Position numbers and translations under genes: made by a program. This document shows positions 19,996-31,913 of a stretch of DNA of 64,000 nucleotides, piece after piece (position 1 is the stretch's first letter; each line of letters starts with the position of its first letter). This stretch comes from Adiantum capillus-veneris. Lineage: Eukaryota; Streptophyta; Polypodiopsida; Polypodiales; Pteridaceae. The notes under the pieces were generated by a model that was not told the origin of the DNA, searched no databases, and saw nothing but the letters and a program-made list of their open reading frames with translations. The stretch is taken from assembly GCA_014529385.2 (NCBI GenBank), contig CM043968.1:25969513-26033512 (forward strand), written 5' to 3'.

Positions 19996-21368
19996 CGGAA
20001 AATAGCATAGTGAGCATTTCACTAGAATAGATTCCTAATGAGCATAGCAAGAGTGCTTGGATGGAGAGAGCAACAAGAAGCATAACACCTAGTTAGATAG
20101 GCATGAACAATACTTCAAAAAGAGAGAGAAATTAAACTATTGACAACAGTTGAGGACCGGATTTACATGGAGCCGGTCCCCCCTCCAAAAGGCTTTGTAT
20201 TATAGGTTTCCCCCATCAAGGGGGAAATTTTACAATACAATACTTTGTGTTCCTTCAATAACTTGCTAGTGCAATGAAAATGGAAGCTTCAAGCACCAAG
20301 GTCACACTTGTAAAACACAACATCAATTCCGTCGCGGTCTCAGACCTAAGACCTCACACACCTTCGAAGATGGTGAGAGCTAGCGGGGTATGAGAGTAGA
20401 TCAAGAGGAAGAAGGAGTATTCTTACAAGAAAGAAGTATGTCTCCTCACATAATCACTCATAATAGCTTAGCATAGCTTAGTAATTAGCATGGTAGAGGA
20501 GATGAGCATGAATTGGAGCTTGGCTCTTGGTTGGATTTGCATCACCAATCCAAGAGTTGTAGATGTAGGCCTCCCTTCTCACAAGCTTGGAGTAGATGAT
20601 GAGCTTTCCATTAAAGATTGAGAAGGAGATAGTCTTCTTTACTCCACACATGAGATTGTGTGAGTGTGTAAGTGATATGCCTTGCAAAAATCATCCCCCT
20701 CTCTCTCTTGGTCGACCCTTCTTGCTTTTTACTCATGCTGGCATCCTATTGGGCCCTGCAAAGCTTAGCCAATGACAATTAAGAAGCATAAGTGATAGCC
20801 TTGTGACATGTGTCCCCCTTTCCCATTTTGTGAGAGATTTAGGTATTTAAATAATGCAATTGAACTCTCATTGGACCCCTTAGTCTTCTGACCAATAGGA
20901 ATCAGGCAAGCCATTGGGTTGCTGAATGCTCATTGGACCCCTTGGGAGACTATCCAATAGTCTTCTAAAGAGATTAATTTCTATTGGTTCTTTTATCAAG
21001 TGTTTTCAAATGAATTAAACTAAATGTACTCTAGCCTAATTCTCGAAGACTTTTGAGTCTTCCCACAAGCATCCAATATTTCCTATGTTTTGACCATTGG
21101 ACATAGCCTTTGAATTTTGGAACCTTAGCATTTTGGAAGTCTTAATGGGCTGAACCTTAGGGTCTTTGAAGCCCATTGGTGTGCATTGCTATTTTGCAGA
21201 TGGCCCCCCCTTTGGGTCCCTATTTTCCCTCCTTTGGATCCCTACTGTGACCGGTTTGCAAGCTTAACCAATATTCTAGTTTTTTCTCCCCTGGTACTTC
21301 CCCATACTAAATGATCAGTTTAACATGAGAAAATCATTTAGGAGGATTAGATATTAGTTATTATGACA
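19996..21368 (-). mobile_element. Element B, 3' LTR
   Basis: On the - strand it begins TGTCATAATAACTAATATC at 21368, next to a purine-rich tract (complement of 21369-21395). It continues through the same G-rich block and GGACCGGCTCC...CCGGTCC hairpin seen in A (20154-20182). Its far end near 19996 lacks a clear CA, so the end there may be lost or altered by the junction with A. The open frame 20478-20687 (-) is not a recognisable gene. Confidence 0.8.
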
Positions 21369-21734
21369 TTACAATTTACCTCTCTCTTGAAATCATAGTT
21401 GTCCTCGACTATTGGGTAGAGAAGATAAAGCCTATTCATTAGTCCCTTTTCTAGCAGGTAGAGGATCCCTATCTTACCGTAGGACATCGTTCTAGAATGG
21501 ATGACTAATCCATTTGGCACTTGAGAGCCTAAGCTTCCGCAAGCATGTCTGCGTATTAGTCCTATCAATCTTCCATAGTAGAGTGACAAGCTCTACTTGG
21601 TGTTTGGAAGACGTCGTCTCCACAAACTTGATCTGAAGCATGCATAATTCTTAACATTTGTGCACAATAAAGAAAAAGAGAGTCTTATAAGACAAAAACT
21701 TTGTTCATTTTAAACATTTTTACATTTGCTTACT

Positions 21735-23200
21735 CTAGGGAAGCATTGTAAGCATTGACGAGATTTAGCTTATCCTTTAATTGTATGCCTTGCATCCATC
21801 TAGCATCTTCAAAAGGATAGTTCTTAAACTTAATAAGATATCATCGGATAATCTTACCGCCTCTCAATACCTTGTCTTCATGTCGGAGAATGGACTCGGG
21901 CTGCAGCATCTCTTCTTGATCCTCGATCTCCGGTGGGTCTTCAGTAGTTGGTTCTTGAGGTGGCTCTCCTTTGTAAGGCTTTAGATGGCTCACATGAAAA
22001 GCATTGTGAATGAGTCAATGAATGGGCAACTTGAGTTGATAGGCCATCGCATTGATTGGTCTAAGAATCTGGAAGGGACCATAGTACCTTTTTGCTAACT
22101 TAGCATAGTACTTTTGGTGTCTCGTAGGATTCTTGTTTGTCGTGTGCCTTAATCGAGCCTTGGGAAATTTAAGCAAGACCCAATCATTTTCCTTAAAGGC
22201 TTGGGCTCTTCTGTGCTTATTAGCAGCAGCTTTTTGCCTTTACTGTGAGATAGAGATAGCATCATTAACTTTTGGAAAGATTCTTGTAGGTCTCGCCTAT
22301 ACTCATCTACAAAGCAAAGATATTCCCGTGCACCTTAAGTAGAAGGGGATTTTTGGATCTTCCCTCAATTACCTCGAAAGGTGCTTTTCCCGTGGAGTTA
22401 TGTACAATATTATTGTAAGCATACTCCACTAAGGGTAAGTACTTCTCCCATTGGGACCTTTGATCTACTTCCGTTACGTAGACTTTTAGTAGATCAAGAA
22501 TTGTTAGGTTAGCTATTTCACTTTGGCCATCCGTTTTCGGGTGATAGGCTGAAGAGAAGTTTAGCCTTGTCCCTAAATTCTCAAAGAGACCCTTCCAGAA
22601 ACTACTGGTCATTCTAGGATCTCTATCCGACACTATGGACATCAGCAAGCCATGGTACTTGAAGATTTGTGATATGAAGAGGGTTGCCATTTCATGGGCT
22701 TTGATTAGTCTTTTTGACAGGTATAAAATGATCTTGTTTGCTGAACCTATCTACTATCATCCATATTCCTGTATTCCCATGGATAGACTTGGGCAATCCA
22801 AAGATAAAATCCATGGATATGCTCTCCCATGGTGAATTACGGATTGACAAAGGTTGAAGCAATTGCTTCCCTCTATCAAACTTCGTCTTTTGGCATACCA
22901 CACATTTAGAAACATACTCTTGTATGTTTGCTTTCATGGCAGGCCAATTGAAATATGTTTCTATCCCTTTAAGGGTAGACTGAATCCCTCTATGCCCCGC
23001 ATAAGGAGGAGCATGGGATTCATACATTACTTTCTCACGTAGTGAGCTAGTAATGCATAGTCTATTGCCATAGAGAAGATAACCATCTTGTAAGGTAAAT
23101 GGTTCCTCTTTCTTTCCTAGCACAAGGGCTGAAATCACATCTCTAAAATCGGGATCAATAGCGTACTCATCTATCATAGAAAGATAGATCATTGTGAGTT
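21735..23200 (-). pseudogene. Element B integrase and chromodomain
   Basis: From the right, 23192-22692 encodes the end of the RNase H spacer and then the integrase zinc-binding motif (HAPPYAGHRGIQ, CVVCQKTKFD). The catalytic core opens with WESISMDFIFGLP (first D) and VDRFSKQDHFIPVKK. 22690-22307 holds the second D (SDRDPRMTSSFW) and the E (TDGQSEIANL), then WEKYLPLVEYAYNN. The C-terminal and chromodomain part down to about 21735 is broken by stops. All three acidic residues are readable across two frames. Integrase would join the DNA copy to the host chromosome. The chromodomain marks it as a chromovirus. Confidence 0.82.
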
Positions 23201-23740
23201 GCTATGGAAACCGCATTCACTCTCGGCCGTCTTGAGAGTGCATCGACTACTTGATTATGCTTGCCATTAATGTGAGCAATATAAAAATGAAATTGTGAAA
23301 GAAAATTAGCCCACCTCATTTGTTTTTTGGAGAGCTTGGTTTGCGTCATGAAGTACTTAAGGCTTTGGTGATTTGTCCCGCAGAATGAAAGGAGTCCCCA
23401 ATTGCTTCCACGAGTCTAAGGCATGTAGAACTGCGAGGAGTTCCTTTTCATATATTCCTAGAGCTTGCTCAGCAGGGTCGAGCCTTCGACTTTCATAGGC
23501 AATGGCGTGGCCTTCTTGGAGCAAAACAACTCCAAGGCAATCACCACAAGCGTCAGATTGGACCTGAAATGGCTTTGAGAGATCCGGCAGTGTAAGCACA
23601 AGTTGAGAGATAAGCTTTTTAAAAGCATTGTTCTCCTTGGCAGACTATGTATACCTAATGTTTTTCTTTGTTAGGTCATGTAATGGTCCCACAATTTGTG
23701 AGAACTTTTCTATGAAGCGTGCATACCTATAAAGCTTCTT
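23167..23740 (-). pseudogene. Element B RNase H region
   Basis: 23599-23357 reads LSKPFQVQSDACGDCLGVVLLQ, AYESRRLDPAEQ and EKELLAVLHAL. A short deletion at WKQLGTPFIL removes the 'HYL' segment and shifts the frame. 23349-23167 then continues QTKLSKKQMRWANFLSQFHFYIAHINGKHNQVVDALSRRP. RNase H acidic residues D (SDACGD) and E (EKEL) remain. The frameshift inactivates the domain. Confidence 0.82.
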
Positions 23741-24373
23741 AGTTCATGTAGATTCCTTGGATTAGGCCATCCTTTCTTTTATTACCTCTATCTTTGATGG
23801 ATCCATTTGGATGCCATCTTGAGAGATAATGTGACCTAAATACTAAATCTCTTGCAAGACAAACTCACTTTTCTTTTGATTAGTATAAAGTTTATTCTCT
23901 CGTAAGACTTGAAATATTACCTGGAGAAGTTGCTTATGTTCGTCTAATGAATTAGAGTAGATGATGATATCATCAAAGAACACTCCAGTAAAGGTTCAAC
24001 GAGGCCTGAATAGCTTCTCCATCAAGTGGTTAAATGTGGCTGGTGCATTTGTCAAGCCAAAAGGCATGACAATGTATTCATAAAGACCAAACATAGTGCG
24101 AAATGCGGTCTTTACAATGTCTTGATCAACTATCCTTATTTGATGGTAGCCACTTTTTAGGTCAATCCTATTGAAGTTGGTCGACCCTTGCAGCTTATCA
24201 AATAGGTCTTCTACTTGTGGAAGGGGAAACCTATTCTTGATAGTGATCCTATTTAGTGCTCTATAGTTGACACACATACGATATGTGCCGTCTTTCTTTT
24301 GCACTAATAACATGGGTGAACAAAATGGAGATGAGCTAGGCTTAACCATGACCTTCTCAACTAACTCATGCAC
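23741..24373 (-). pseudogene. Element B reverse transcriptase
   Basis: The open stretch 24373-23996 carries [46 protein letters not shown], the first catalytic D region ([14 protein letters not shown]) and [20 protein letters not shown]. After a shift the FFDDI box (complement of about 23963-23977) supplies the two catalytic aspartates. The thumb then decays through stops to 23741. The enzyme copies element RNA to DNA. The shift and stops make this copy inactive, but it shows what element A has lost. Confidence 0.85.
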
Positions 24374-24376
24374 TTG

Positions 24377-25150
24377 CTACATAATCTCCTCTTGTTGAGC
24401 TTGAGAAACTCTATAAGGAGGTTTATTAGGCGGTGAACTTCCTGGAAGAAGTTCAATTGCATGGTCATCATTACCTCGTTTAGGAGGTAATTCACAAGGG
24501 ATGTCGTCAATAAAAACATCTTGAAATCCCTTGAGAAAACTGGATAACTCTAATTCCTTGTGATTGTTTATATTTTCTTTTGCTAAAGCATTAGGTTCAT
24601 TTTGAGAATCTTTAACAAAAATCGTGTACACAGAAATAGAGCTCTTTATTGACTTATTGAAAGCTTGCATATGTACAATGGGTATGGTGTTACCCAACTC
24701 TTTGGCATCTATGTACATATCTTTTTCCCTGAACCTAAAGTAGATTTGCCTTTCAGGGAATTTAACATTGGCAGCCATGCGATCAAACCATGGTGCCCCT
24801 AGGATTAAATCCTCGTGCTTGAGAGGAGAGATAAAGAAGTCCTCTTTGTCCACATAGCTTTGGACATGGAGCCTTAATTTCCCAATTAAGGGAGTGACTG
24901 AAGCTTCTTGCCCCTTGAAAGCACCATCGACGGGCAGGAATCTCCCATCTCATAGGCTTGGATGCCTAGCTTGGTGGCTAACTCTGTGGATATGAAATTG
25001 TGAGTAGAACCAGGGTCAAAGAGAATAAAAGCATCATGTTCTCTTACCTTTCCCCAAGCATGGCATAGAGGAGATCCTTTGTGGTGAGCATCCTCTTCTA
25101 GGATTTCAACCAAGGTAGCTCTAGGAGGCTCATTTCGTGTATTTTTGTGG
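24377..25150 (-). pseudogene. Element B aspartic protease
   Basis: 25113-24886 contains AFILFDPGSTHNFISTELA, the retropepsin active-site loop with the same D-P-G-S as element A. After a shift, 24853-24377 continues MDKEDFFISPL, LILGAPWFDRMA and the linker to reverse transcriptase, ending ELLPGSSPPNKPPYRVS. It is joined to the reverse transcriptase only through one stop (complement of about 24374-24376). Confidence 0.82.
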
Positions 25151-25179
25151 GGACAAGCATGATAGGCATGCCCTTGCTC

Positions 25180-26656
25180 CCCGCACTTAAAACATCGCTA
25201 TCTTTACGATAACGCTCAAGCTCTTCAGGAGAAAGTTTATTTTTGCCTTTATAAACTCCCTTCTCCTTAGCTTTGTTGTTGTTGGTGTTGCCTTTAGGAG
25301 ACTTTTGGACTGTGTCCTTCCCTTAGGCTCATTATTACGGTCCTTGTTCTCCGTGGGCTTAAGATTTCTCTTAGCCCCTTGTTGGAAATTGATTCGTGAA
25401 GCCACCATGGTATGGTGTATGACCGCAGATATGGTGTGTGGCCTTTGGGAGTTAACATACTCCGCCATATCTTCAGTTAGACCCGCATAAAATTGTTGTT
25501 TTGCTCTCCAAATTCCATCTCTTTTAAAAACAGTGGCTTTGAGATGTAAGTCCCAAAACAAGATATTTGTGGATAGATTCGTAGGGAAAGAGCTTCAAGC
25601 TTTGCCATTCGGTGAGTACTTTGTCTTTGGCATCTGTAGCCAAAAACTGCTTCATGATGGAAGCTCTTAAAGATTTCCATGTTCGTGGAGCTTGATCGTT
25701 TGCCCTAGGCTAGACCACCATTGCCTAGCGGACTTTTGATATTGCATAGCTACATGGCATAGCTTAGAGGACTCCGTGAAGCCCTCATCTCCAAACGCCG
25801 CATCGAATTGGTGAATGAAGGCCAAGACTTTGTCCGTAGCACCAAAGGTACCATCGTAGGTAAGGAAAGAGATGTTCTTTCCTCCCTCTTTGAACTTTTT
25901 GAACTTGGACGACCTCTTCCACGTGGCATAGGATTTCCTATGGCCTCTTCTTTTTGATGGTTCGAAAGTTGCACCATCACTTTCTTCAAAGGAGGAATAA
26001 TTTGAGGAGGATGGAGAAGAGGGTGACCTCTTTCTTGCCTTTTTCTTCCCTTGTTTCGCCTTGTCAGCACCATCACTTTCTTCATAAGAGGAAGAGAGTG
26101 AAGAAGATGGAGAAAAGGGTGACCTCTTTCTCACCTTTTTCTTCTCTTGTTTTCTGTCATCCCTCTTTGAATTATGGTCTGGAGAAGTGTGCGATGGTCT
26201 TCTCTATTTAGGGGGTGTTGGAGAGCGTTTTGCCCACCGTCTTTGTGGAGCCATCTCCGCCGAGGTGGCAGGAGACTCACTTTTTTCTCATTCTTTCAGT
26301 GGGGTCTCTACCATTGAAACTTGAGTTCTCCTTTGGGAAGGAGATGCGTCGTCAAGTAGTAGATTTTTGAGCCCTTCGTACGGATCCTCTTCTTCTTCCA
26401 TTATCGAAGAGAGGCCTCTTTTGGAAGTCTCACGAGGAGGCTTCCTAGGTACTCTCTCTTCTTGGTGGGGAGTTTGGAGGATCCCATGAGCACGTAGCTA
26501 CCGTTGCACTTCACTTTGGAGGGATGGATTGCTCATGGCTTGTTGAAGCCTAGAAACAAGGTAGTTAACAAGCATAGGGGCATCATTAGTAGCCTGCTCA
26601 TTAGCAAATCCAAATCTATCAACATTAATTTCACTCTCTTTACTATTGTCAGCCAT
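25180..26656 (-). pseudogene. Element B gag
   Basis: The start codon complement lies at 26654-26656 (MADNSKES...), equivalent to 7815 in element A. The N-terminal part is interrupted. 26134-25667 is open and Ser/Lys-rich, followed by the capsid motifs SFLTYDGTFGATDKVLAFI, FDAAFGDEGF and WWSSLG. 25680-25187 gives the remaining capsid (FWDLHLKATVF, QFYAGLTEDMAEYVN) and the basic linker. The zinc knuckle near 25150-25190 is disrupted. Gag forms the particle that packages element RNA. The order and spacing match A, so the annotation of the two supports each other. Confidence 0.8.
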
Positions 26657-26945
26657 TCTAACTTTTAGGTGTAAATTTTTTTAGGTGTACTTTGGCACTT
26701 CAAGCCCTAGTTGCTACTCCTCTTAACCCCTTTAGAAAATCACTCAAGCTCATGTACCCGTAGCTCGAATATCATTAATTGCAAGGAATAGAAGAGAGGT
26801 TCTTTCAACACCAAATAGGCAAGCCCCGTAGGACTCCATTATTAAAACCATAGCTCTCAACGGTGATGCCCCGTTATCTGCACGAAGCAGGCGCATTGCA
26901 AGGCTGAAAAATCCCCACCACGTGTTCTAGTACCAGGTGGTACCC

Positions 26946-26947
<2 letters not shown>
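26657..26947 (-). other. Element B leader and unassigned junction sequence
   Basis: On the - strand, 26872-26657 resembles the leader of element A (AATAATGG.GTC...GACTTGCC and AAGAGGAGTAGCAACTA). From 26873 to 26947 similarity ends. This stretch has an imperfect palindrome GTACCAGGTGGTAC and runs into a microsatellite. No primer binding site or LTR was found. Confidence 0.5.
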
Positions 26948-27031
<84 letters not shown>

Positions 27032-27062
27032 TCTCGTGTGTGTGTGTGTGTGTGTGCGCGCG
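26948..27062. repeat. (TC)n then (TG)n/(CG)n microsatellite
   Basis: About 40 TC units to 27028, a short spacer, then TG units and CGCG to 27064. Arg/Glu open frames across it are artefacts. Confidence 0.95.
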
Positions 27063-27097
27063 CGCTAATAAAAAAGAGGAAAATGGTATAACCTTTC

Positions 27098-27175
27098 TAT
27101 CACCCAAGTGTGGTAGATTGGTTATGCCATTTCCCTCTTGAATAACAGGTCTTGAGTTCAACTCCTCGTCGGCTA
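27098..27175 (+). mobile_element. Possible tRNA-derived SINE head
   Basis: TGGTAGATTGG (27111-27121) matches the polymerase III A box TRGYNNARNNG at 10 of 11 positions. AGTTCAACTCC (27155-27165) matches the B box GGTTCGANTCC at 9 of 11. They are about 33 bases apart, the spacing expected in tRNA-derived promoters. No intact tRNA cloverleaf is evident, so a SINE head or decayed tRNA relic is more likely than a tRNA gene. Body and tail were not delimited. Confidence 0.4.
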
Positions 27176-27220
27176 GATCTTTAAGGTCTCTTGGGATAGT
27201 TTCCTACGACGTTAAAACTC

Positions 27221-27235
27221 TCTTCTTCTTCTTCT

Positions 27236-27301
<66 letters not shown>
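27221..27301. repeat. (TTC)n and (TC)n microsatellite
   Basis: Six or so TTC units followed by about 31 TC units. It borders the start of the Harbinger pseudogene. Confidence 0.95.
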
Positions 27302-27303
<2 letters not shown>

Positions 27304-27409
27304 CATCCCCAACCCTGGGGCATGCTCCCCATTTGTCATAGTAGCTCCTCTCCCTTAGCTCTACCTTGGGCTTAGCTTTCGTGCACACACACAAAGACCC
27401 TCCACTCCA

Positions 27410-28402
27410 TAAGCAGTAGTTATTTCTACGATGTGGACACCATAGAGCAAGTCCTTGGCTCAACGATAATGGCAGTCTCTTTAGCTCTGCACTATTGGGT
27501 GTCCAACATCTCTACACAGGATCTTCCTCCAATCGACAACAAAGCCGAGCTCTGCAATGACGATACCGAAGCTGCAATTTCAACAATCAATTGCATCATT
27601 GCATTTGCGGTATCCTACTAGCAACAAAAGAGTTCTGCAATCGATGTATGGTGTGTCAAACCTCGAAGCCGACACTTCTAGGACACTTTATTTGACTACG
27701 GAGGAGGGTGATGAGATTTGATTTGAGGAGAACTTGTGAGTTCTATGAGACTATTTTGACTTTGTTTGCGCTTTGGTGCAAGGCGACCTTTGACAAAAGC
27801 CTATTCCTCCATAGAGAGTGGCTATGATGCCCACATGGGTTTTGACTATGCAGAGGAAGGTTTCTTTATCTCCACACATGCTTGGCATTGGAGGGCCGGT
27901 CCATAACATTGCAAATGTGTACGGTCTAGGTCAATCCACAGTTAGTCAAGTTTTTAGACAATTAATTGATGCCATGATGCAACATAGGAGGACATTCATT
28001 CGTTGGCCAACAACAACACAAGAAAAGAAACTAGTGAAAGATGGCTTCGAAGCAAAGCAGGGCATCCCCAATTGTTGCAGTGCCATAGATGCAACACACA
28101 TCAGCATGGAATTTCCTGTTGGTGAGCTACACGCACTGGCTCGATAGGAACCGTAATTACTCTATGATATTGCAGGTGGTGGTCAATAGCAATTTGTGTT
28201 TCCTTGATGTTATGTGTGATATGCTCCGTGTCTGCAATGACATCCGTGTGCTAAGGAATTCATCATTGTACAGAAAAGCAGGGACCAATGTGATTCTCGA
28301 TGGGCTAGCAGTTGTGGTTCTACGACACCGAATTCAAAAATACATCCTGGGAGACGGCATTTACCTGAACCAACCATGGCTTGTCATATCGTTTCTTGCT
28401 GT
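27410..28402 (+). pseudogene. PIF/Harbinger transposase (HARBI1/ALP1-like), N-terminal and central part
   Basis: Harbinger transposases excise and insert DNA transposons through a DDE nuclease. This part shows the helix-turn-helix-like block IANVYGLGQSTVSQVFRQLI (27912-27971). The first catalytic Asp follows in GIPNCCSAIDATHI (28053-28104), then NRNYSMILQVVVNSNLCFLDV and CNDIRVLRNSSLY with the second Asp position. It ends ILGDGIYLNQPWLV. Several stops and shifts lie upstream of 27810 and near 28146. It is interrupted at 28402 by an LTR retroelement and resumes at 35745. Terminal inverted repeats were not found. HARBI1-like sequences also include domesticated host genes, but the decay argues for a dead transposon. 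Confidence 0.8.
28398..28402 (+). repeat. Target site duplication GCTGT (left)
   Basis: It immediately precedes the LTR TG at 28403. The matching copy is at 35740-35744. Five bases is the usual duplication for LTR retroelements. Confidence 0.85.
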
Positions 28403-28690
28403 TGTTAACCCTCACGGCACACGGACACCCTATGATCTATAAACGTTGTATTATTTAGAGTCAGGTACCGGGCTTGTCGGACCAATAGGGAAAGGTAGAG
28501 TGATCGCCGATGAGAGGCGCACTTTAACTTGGACATTCAAGGGATTAGTTGGCTAAGCATGGGCGCCCAAGTGTGAATGGGGTGAGCTCCTATAAAAGCC
28601 AACTAAACCTAATTTTTACTCATTCTCTCATTTGTGCAATAGAAGAGTGCTCTTGCTCCATCTCCATCTTCTTCTTCTTCTTCACCTCCT

Positions 28691-28727
<37 letters not shown>

Positions 28728-28735
28728 GAGAGTGT
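28403..28735 (+). mobile_element. Element C, truncated 5' LTR
   Basis: It matches 35160-35501 almost base for base, including a TATA-box-like CTATAAAAG at 28590 and the (TTC)n(GT)n(GA)n run at 28669-28727. Identity with the 3' LTR stops after GGGAGAGTGT. About 240 bp of the LTR are missing. Confidence 0.88.
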
Positions 28736-31700
28736 CCATGTGGATATCCTACCAACTTCTTACCAAGAAGGCCCTGTTGAGCTGCCTCCTTCAGAAGTTC
28801 CCTCTAGAGTACCGTTGGTGACAAGTAAAACCACGGGGAGCAACATTGCTTCTACCTCACAAGAAACCGTTAACACGTCGACTCTAGAAGGATTGTTCAC
28901 TAATGATCATTGGACATACGACCTCCACACTGAGGTGTTGACGGATCTACACTCTGGCCACGCCTACCATGTAGGATGGATAGAGATTGTACAATCCACC
29001 TCTAGTGCCACGAGCATCGAAGATCAACAGAAAATGATCTGTAATGTTATCCATGGCATTATTCAATCAGAAAGGCAAAACCGAGGGGTAAATATACTCT
29101 CAACTGGCCCCATGAGATTTCTGGATACGAGCAAGGCTCAACAGCCTACTCTATCACAAATGGAGACTCCTCTAATGAGCCCCATGGACCCATCTTACGT
29201 CATTTCACCTGGGGTCTCTATGCAATCTGAGCCTCCGAGCGAAAACTTTAGCTTCCCTAACTTGGCTCAACCCTCTATCAAGGAAAACACAGTGCTCACT
29301 CCAGGGATAAGCCTGACAGAGAATGTACCGATGACATCTACGGTTAGCGCAGTGCCACTACCTAGTGTCGTAGTACCTAATATGGGGCCTCGACCATATG
29401 TGCCTCTAGCCCCTTATGCACACATGGCCCCCACACCTCCAATAGTACCACTTGCTTATGCTCCTCGAGCGCCGCTCCCTAGCCCTTATCCGAGTGGACC
29501 TATGCCCGGTTATGTTCCATATCCTGCATCATCCACACATATGCCAAGACCGGTACCCGTCCCTCTCCCACATATGATTCCAAGAGTACCTCCACCGGCC
29601 CTGCCTCCTCACATAGGTGACTTGGCAGCGTTTGCTCAAACCATAGGTCGATCTATCGCGGAAAATATGCGTCACGCATCTGATAGAGAGCCTAGAAGTA
29701 AGGCAGTACAAATTGCCAAACTCACGCAAAAATTCAATGGGGACGAAGATGCTAGGAAACACATTGAAGTGTTTGAACAAGTATGTGATTCCTTAGGGGA
29801 ACGCAACGAACTTCATAAGTGCAATGCCTTAAGCTTGACATTAAGTGGGAAGGCTGGAGATTGGTATAGGACCCTAAGGGTGGACGAGAAAACAATCTAC
29901 CCTACCCTTCGAAGGTTGTTTCTAAAGGAGTACATACGAGAAGGTGTGCTTTGGGGTGTAGCATCTCAGCTACAGAAGGCCGAACGTAAGGAAGGAGAGT
30001 CAGTAAGGGACTTCATTAGTCGTCTAAAGCACTTAAACTCTCGCTGCCCTGTAAATGAGCGCTTCAACAATAACCAACTGCTTGATCGATTCATTCGAGG
30101 GTTGAGGAATGAAGGAATCTATAATGGACTAGTGATTAGAGGTATCACAACCTGGGAAGATGTCACTGCCAATGCAATCCAACTAGAGGACAACTTGATG
30201 ATAGCAGGCATGAGGGTGTCTACTGACACGAGATCCACTAGCTCACAAGCCATTGAGTATGAACCCATGACTGCAAAGCCCATTGCCAATGAGCCAAAGG
30301 TATTTGAGACATTCTTGACAGACCTCACCAAGGCAATCCAAGAGTCTCTTAAGGATAACCGACCCCCTCAAAATAGTCACATGTATCCAAGAAGGGAGCA
30401 ACAATGGTGTTCCATTTGCTTAGGTCCACATAGCACTAGTGAGTGCCCTACCTTTAGAGTAAAATTTAATGGAACTTGCAACGCATGTGGTAGGTATGGT
30501 CACCAAGCTAAGGATTGTTTAATGATCAAACGTATGATGGCAAATAGACCACCTGTAGCCTGGACGGATGCGCCTCGAGCTCCTGTATTGATGCCTACTC
30601 CACCTGTTGAGCAACTACCGCAACACATGGTCCCTAGATCTCAAAATGTTGTACAAGCTACACCGTTACCACCTCCTATGCTAGGACCGCAGCCCCCGCA
30701 TCCAAGAGTCGCCCCTATGAACCAAGTGGGTTCCGAGCCATCAAATGCTTATCCAGATAGCTGTGAGGAGGAAATAGACACTAGTATTGCCTACGGACTT
30801 GATACATTGGAAGAATGTCCTATATACTACATGGAAGATTGTTGGGGACAAGTCAAGCCGATTTATCAAGCTGCTGCTCTCGCATCCAGAGGTCAAAATA
30901 TCAACACCCAGGCTAGGAGGCCACCTCTTCAATGCTACGAGTGTGGTGGACCACATCGAGTAGCGGAGTGCCCTATTAGGCTGCAAAAGAATGCTGCACA
31001 GATGCAAATGAATCAAGGGAGCACGTCTGCAATGCCAATACTCACATGTAATCGTTGTGGCATAGATCACTTGATTGCCCAATGCCCCTATAACCCAAAT
31101 GCGCCTAAAATCACACCCCTAAATTTGGTCGAAATTGCTAGTGTGACATCGCCAATACCACCCGTCGCACCCGCTTATGCGATTACACGGTCCATGCTTC
31201 AAGGGCCAGGCCATATCCTCGAAGAGAGAGATACCATTTCAGTTATCCAAGCAAAGAAAAAGAAGACACGAAGGAAGAAGTCGCAGAATACGGAAAATTC
31301 AAAGCCAAGTTCCAAAACAAACATAGGAACAGGAGATGACCCCGTGTATATGAATGACCTCGAGGATGATTCAGATTCAGTCGAGACAATGGAGACTAGA
31401 ACCAATACCACAAGGGGAAAGACCGACAAAGAAAACCGTAACATGGAACCAAATGAAAACCGAATAAGAGAAAATCATAAAGAGCCTCTGAAAACACCAC
31501 AAGTGTTTCCAAATCCAATCCAAGACCCCCAAGATAAACCGCAGGGGCAAAAAGGGAAAAAACGTAAAAAGAAGATTGGGACGTACCCAAACCCAGTAGA
31601 CGAGATTAAGCAGGTGAAACATCTAAGAGGTTTAGTGGAGGAGACTCAAAGGAAACTAGAACCAGAACCCATGCATGTCAAAATTCATGACACAGTGTTT

Positions 31701-31832
31701 CCCACGCAAGTTCATCCACCCCACATGAACCATAGACCGTTAGCCATATCTAGTATCATCCAAGAAGGGAGTGAGGACGGGACATCAGAAAGTGAGCATA
31801 CACCTTTCTTGTTGGAAAGGATGTTTAACTAA
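28736..31832 (+). CDS. Element C Gag, more than 1000 residues with four zinc knuckles
   Basis: The reading frame is open back into the LTR (28632), but its true start is lost by deletion. The first in-frame ATG is about 29034. Residues here are counted from 28632. Order: a Pro-rich region (about 200-350), a retrotransposon gag/capsid domain (about 365-520; IAKLTQKFNGDEDARKH, LSGKAGDWYRTLR, VRDFISRLKHLNSRCP), then four zinc knuckles. The knuckles are CSICLGPHSTSEC (594), CNACGRYGHQAKDC (617), CYECGGPHRVAEC (767) and CNRCGIDHLIAQC (806). A Lys-rich and Glu-rich tail follows. It would package element RNA. It ends at TAA (31830-31832), but the same frame stays open beyond it into the protease. 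The intact length suggests selection until recently, or youth. Confidence 0.8.
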
Positions 31833-31913
31833 GGAATACCTGATCCCATTGAGGAATATGAGATTCCATCCTCACCAGTTCCTAGTCAAGGACCTACACC
31901 CTGCAAAACGCCA

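Larger units (their letters stand above)
19996..26872 (-). mobile_element. Ty3/gypsy chromodomain element B, 5' LTR missing
   Basis: On the - strand the order is gag (26656 down to 25180), protease, reverse transcriptase, RNase H, integrase/chromodomain, then a 3' LTR at 19996-21368. Proteins are close to those of element A, but the LTR is more diverged. The gag leader can be followed to about 26872, where similarity to A's leader stops with no LTR, so the 5' end is truncated. Its 3' LTR touches A's 3' LTR, giving a tail-to-tail pair. B keeps the reverse-transcriptase palm region that A has lost. Confidence 0.87.

Noticed and set aside
5938-20000. Target duplication for element A
   Set aside because: Flanks CAGGA and CGGAA do not match. 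Not claimed.
27098-27175. Functional tRNA gene
   Set aside because: A and B boxes are present, but no acceptor or anticodon stems could be paired by eye. A SINE or relic is more likely.
26874-27463. Arg/Glu-rich - strand open frames
   Set aside because: Microsatellite translations only.
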